64,000 nt of DNA, taken from the NCBI GenBank assembly GCA_017626405.1, contig JAGAIS010000001.1, positions 1-64,000 of the forward strand, given 5' to 3'. This stretch comes from Bacilli bacterium (lineage in GTDB: Bacteria; Bacillota_I; Bacilli_A; RF39; UBA660). This document shows, one piece after another, positions 61,421-64,000 of the stretch. The first letter of the stretch is position 1; each line of letters starts with the position of its first letter. The notes under the pieces are model-generated. The model was given only the letters and a program-made list of their open reading frames with translations, was not told where the DNA came from and did not search any database. The translations under genes and the position numbers were made by a program.

Positions 61421-63424
61421 TTAATCTGTGTTTATTAATTTATCTAATATTTGTTTATAGTATGAATAGTTATTAAAACTATTTTCTATATTGTCTTTAA
61501 TAAATTCTTCTGTATCTTCTTTGCATTGTAGGAGTATTTTATAATCAGTTCTTAAGTCTGCTATTTTAAATATCATATCTCCTGATTGTCTTACTCCAAA
61601 TAGATCTCCAGATCCTCTAATTTCAAAATCTTTTTCTGAGATATAGAATCCATCATTGCTACTTTCCATAACACTCAATCTTTCTGTATCTTTATCAGAT
61701 ATTAGTATACATTTTGATTCAATACTATTTCTTCCAACTCTTCCTCTTAATTGATGTAGAGTTGCTAAACCAAATCTCTCTGCATTGAATATACACATCA
61801 TAGTAGCATTTTTAACATCTACTCCTACTTCAATTACTGTTGTTGATATTAATACTTCTATTTTACCTTCTTTAAAATTGTTCATAACTGTATCTTTTTC
61901 AACTTGTTTCATTTTACCATGTAGTAATCCAATAGAATGTTTATTTTTAAATTTTTCTTTTAGAGTATCTTCTATTTTCTTTAAATCATTTAATTCATTA
62001 GTTTCTCCATCTTCTGATTCAATTAATGGAGCTACTACATAAGACTGGTATCCATTAAGTAATTCTTGTTCTATTTTTTCTACTACAGTGTTAATTTCTT
62101 TAAAGTTATATACTTTTGTGTGAATTTCTTTTCTCCCTTTAGGTTTTTCTTTGATAATGGATATATCCATATCTCCATATATAGTTAAAGCATATGTTCT
62201 TGGAATAGGGGTTGCTGACATATATAGAACATCTACATGCATACCTTTATTTTGTAATGATTTTCTTTGATTAACTCCAAATCTATGTTGTTCATCGGTA
62301 ATAACTAGTCCTAGATTATTAAATTCGACATTATCCTCTAACATAGCATGAGTACCAATTAGTAAATCTATATCGCCATTTTTTAATCTTTCTAATATAG
62401 AGTTTTTTTCAGATTTTTTTAGTGATCCAACTAATAGTTCTACTTTTAAACCAAGATTACCAAACAAACTCATAAAGTTATCATAGTGTTGGCAAGCTAA
62501 TACTTCAGTTGGTGCTAGTAATGCACTTTGATATCCTGCTGAATGATTTAATAATATTGAAATAAAAGAAACAATAGTTTTACCTGATCCAACATCACCT
62601 AGAATTAATCTATTCATTCTTTTAAGATTTCTAAAATCTTTTACAATATCATTAATGGCATTTAATTGATCACTCGTTAATTCATATGGCAATTCATCAA
62701 TTATTTCTTTTACCGTATCATCACTTATATCTTTTATAACAAAGTCATCAAATATTTGATTCTTATATTTAATTAAATTAATCTTAAACATAAATTCAAA
62801 TAATTCTTCATATTTTAATTTTAACTTTGCCTGTTTAAGATTATTTAAGTTTGTAGGATTATGTATTTCTCTTATAGAATTACTAGTATTCATTAGATTA
62901 TATTTTTCACTTATATATTCAGGAACTATTTCATCTATAAATTCCATTGTTGATAACACATTAGTTATTAACTTATGAATTTGACTAGAAGATATTCCAC
63001 TTGCTGAATGATATACAGGTTCTACTTCAATTGAGTTCATAAATTTAAATTTTATATCTGCTGCCATAAATTGATTTTTAAGTTTATTATATTTACCTAT
63101 TAGAGTAATATATCTATTAATTTTCAAATTTGGTTTATAAAAAGCTCGATTAAAAATGACTACATTGATAGGTATATTATTTGCTTCTACCATGAAAGAT
63201 AAACGATTAAAATTTCTTTTAATATATGATACTTTTGGTTCTGAAATTATCTTAGCAGGAACTACTATAACATCACTATCATTACATTTTGTTATATCGC
63301 TAGGCTTATATATGTTGTAGCGGTATGGGTAAAATCTCATTAAATCATTTACCGTATTTATAGATAATTTATTGAGTATATTTAATGTTTTAGGACCTAT
63401 ACCTTTAATATCTGATAAATTCAT
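61421..63424 (-). CDS. recG: ATP-dependent DNA helicase RecG
   Basis: RecG reverses stalled replication forks and processes branched DNA. The 667-residue protein has the wedge/OB region at the N-terminus, then Walker A GDVGSGKT, DEQHRFG (DExH), MSATPIPRT, LLHGKMKQ, the motif V region TTVIEVGVD, and QLRGRVGR. The length is normal (about 680). A GGAGGAAAAATT SD lies upstream. It is flanked on both sides by structured RNA genes with their own promoters. Confidence 0.97.
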   Translation of the reverse strand: MNLSDIKGIGPKTLNILNKLSINTVNDLMRFYPYRYNIYKPSDITKCNDSDVIVVPAKIISEPKVSYIKRNFNRLSFMVEANNIPINVVIFNRAFYKPNLKINRYITLIGKYNKLKNQFMAADIKFKFMNSIEVEPVYHSASGISSSQIHKLITNVLSTMEFIDEIVPEYISEKYNLMNTSNSIREIHNPTNLNNLKQAKLKLKYEELFEFMFKINLIKYKNQIFDDFVIKDISDDTVKEIIDELPYELTSDQLNAINDIVKDFRNLKRMNRLILGDVGSGKTIVSFISILLNHSAGYQSALLAPTEVLACQHYDNFMSLFGNLGLKVELLVGSLKKSEKNSILERLKNGDIDLLIGTHAMLEDNVEFNNLGLVITDEQHRFGVNQRKSLQNKGMHVDVLYMSATPIPRTYALTIYGDMDISIIKEKPKGRKEIHTKVYNFKEINTVVEKIEQELLNGYQSYVVAPLIESEDGETNELNDLKKIEDTLKEKFKNKHSIGLLHGKMKQVEKDTVMNNFKEGKIEVLISTTVIEVGVDVKNATMMCIFNAERFGLATLHQLRGRVGRNSIESKCILISDKDTERLSVMESSNDGFYISEKDFEIRGSGDLFGVRQSGDMIFKIADLRTDYKILLQCKEDTEEFIKDNIENSFNNYSYYKQILDKLINTD

Positions 63425-63464
63425 AATTTTTCCTCCAAAAGTAGTTATTTTTTTAAAAAAAGTG

Positions 63465-63493
63465 TTGACAAAAATACCTTAATCGATTAGTAT
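63465..63493 (+). promoter_or_regulatory. Promoter of RNA-g
   Basis: TTGACA (63465-63470), 17-nt spacer, TAGTAT (63488-63493), plus strand, divergent from recG. Confidence 0.8.
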
Positions 63494-63499
63494 ATTAAA

Positions 63500-63597
63500 T
63501 ACCAATTCACTTACAGGCGAATTGGTGCTAGTATCACACTAGCCAACCCCTTTTTATTCTTTGGAGCAGTTCTCAGGGGGACTGCTTCTTTTTTTAT
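63500..63597 (+). ncRNA. Candidate structured small RNA upstream of recG (RNA-g)
   Basis: About 98 nt: hairpin CCAATTC / GAATTGG, hairpin GCTAGT / ACTAGC, then CAACCCCTTTTTATTCTTTGG, and the terminator hairpin AGCAGT / ACTGCT with the 10-nt loop TCTCAGGGGG and a T run. CCCC in the linker can pair with GGGG in the loop. There is no plus-strand gene downstream, so it is an RNA gene and not a leader. Its loop TCAGGGGG is exactly complementary to CCCCCTGA in RNA-f. Confidence 0.65.
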
Positions 63598-63628
63598 TTA
63601 TATTTATAACTATATTATAACATTATAA

Positions 63629-63656
63629 AAAGAAAGTTTATTAACTTTCTTTTTTA
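63629..63656. terminator. Terminator after right-end gene
   Basis: Stem AAAAAGAAAGTT / AACTTTCTTTTT with loop TATT. Confidence 0.8.
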
Positions 63657-64000
63657 AATATAAAATTTATATTATCTTCATATTTATAAATAGGTTTATT
63701 AAATTTATCATTTACTTCTGTATCACCAATATTTATTATATATTTTTTCTTTAAATTATTTATTACTTTATTATTATATTTATTTACAACTATATCATTA
63801 TTATTTAAATAGCAATAATATATTCCACTAGTCCATGAAAATAATATTATGTTATCATCGTTTAATAAATCTTTTACAATACTTACATCATTTATTATTC
63901 GATAATTTAATAAACCTATACTATCGAATACATATCTATATACAAATAACTCACTGTTATTTAATGTAGGATCTAGTATAAATATGTATTTTCTCTTTAT
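63641..64000 (-). CDS. Hypothetical protein (C-terminal 119 residues, start outside window)
   Basis: An open frame that enters at the window edge and ends with TAA at 63641-63643. It is rich in Asn, Ile, Tyr and Lys, with segments such as YIFILDPTLNN and FSWTSGIYYCYL. No family recognised. The upstream part is not in the window. Confidence 0.6.
   Translation of the reverse strand: MKRKYIFILDPTLNNSELFVYRYVFDSIGLLNYRIINDVSIVKDLLNDDNIILFSWTSGIYYCYLNNNDIVVNKYNNKVINNLKKKYIINIGDTEVNDKFNKPIYKYEDNINFIFKKES

Noticed and set aside
63500-63597. Riboswitch upstream of a gene
   Set aside because: No plus-strand coding region follows; the next gene is on the other strand, so it is taken as an RNA gene.
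1-64000. Mycoplasma genetic code (TGA as Trp)
   Set aside because: Genes such as the RloC-like ATPase and mrnC end properly at TGA, and Trp positions use TGG.

Overview
The window is AT-rich chromosomal DNA, roughly 30% GC or less by eye. It fits a Bacillota bacterium of the class Bacilli, probably an uncultured gut lineage near Erysipelotrichales/RF39. The reasons are the mrnC-rlmB-sigH-secE-nusG-rplK-rplA-rplJ-rplL order, AddAB instead of RecBCD, strong GGAGG-type ribosome binding sites, and TGA used as a stop (so not the mycoplasma code). Only one tRNA gene was found and no CRISPR array.

Region 1 (1-5.5 kb, minus strand) is the translation/transcription cluster, with an L10 autoregulatory leader before rplJ and an unexpected HNH-like gene between nusG and rplK. 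Region 2 (5.6-25.8 kb) is mostly housekeeping: exonuclease III, a glycosyltransferase beside a collagen-like surface protein, lgt, uvrA, dusB, a MacB-type ABC exporter, a HAD phosphatase, a TagO/WecA-type transferase and tRNA-Glu(CUC), plus several lineage-specific unknowns. Region 3 (25.9-41.8 kb) holds a Lys/Thr-rich membrane protein, sirtuin, VanY-type peptidase, addB-addA, a small UvrD-like helicase, rubrerythrin, high-molecular-weight rubredoxin, an NlpC/P60 hydrolase and a Fic protein. Region 4 (41.9-46.8 kb) is a minus-strand run of large proteins of unknown function.

Region 5 (46.8-61.4 kb) is an accessory, defence-type island that ends at recG. It contains a decayed N-terminal fragment of cas9 and three blocks of cargo. 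Block 1 is an AlbA_2/HATPase protein with a small gene under an attenuator-like leader. Block 2 is a tight six-gene operon: MazG-like pyrophosphohydrolase, Ntn-hydrolase-like protein, nuclease-DUF2075 helicase, zinc-ribbon protein, RloC/PrrC-like zinc-hook ATPase and a Cys/His/Asp hydrolase-like protein. Block 3 is an excisionase-like protein, a DUF6119/TIGR04141-like protein, and an ICEA/NlaIII-like HNH endonuclease with a C5 methyltransferase carrying an N-terminal HTH.

The block boundaries carry copies of a short CTTCAGGGGG-type core. Beside most of them are clusters of 10-12 bp tandem direct repeats, the layout expected of arm-type sites of tyrosine recombinases, yet no integrase is present. 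The last core lies inside a ~110-nt structured RNA gene with its own promoter, just downstream of recG. A second structured RNA, upstream of recG on the other strand, has a terminator loop perfectly complementary to the first RNA's C-rich motif over 8 nt. I consider this island, its core/repeat architecture and the six-gene operon the best candidates for something undescribed. Product names come from reading motifs by eye; no database search was run.
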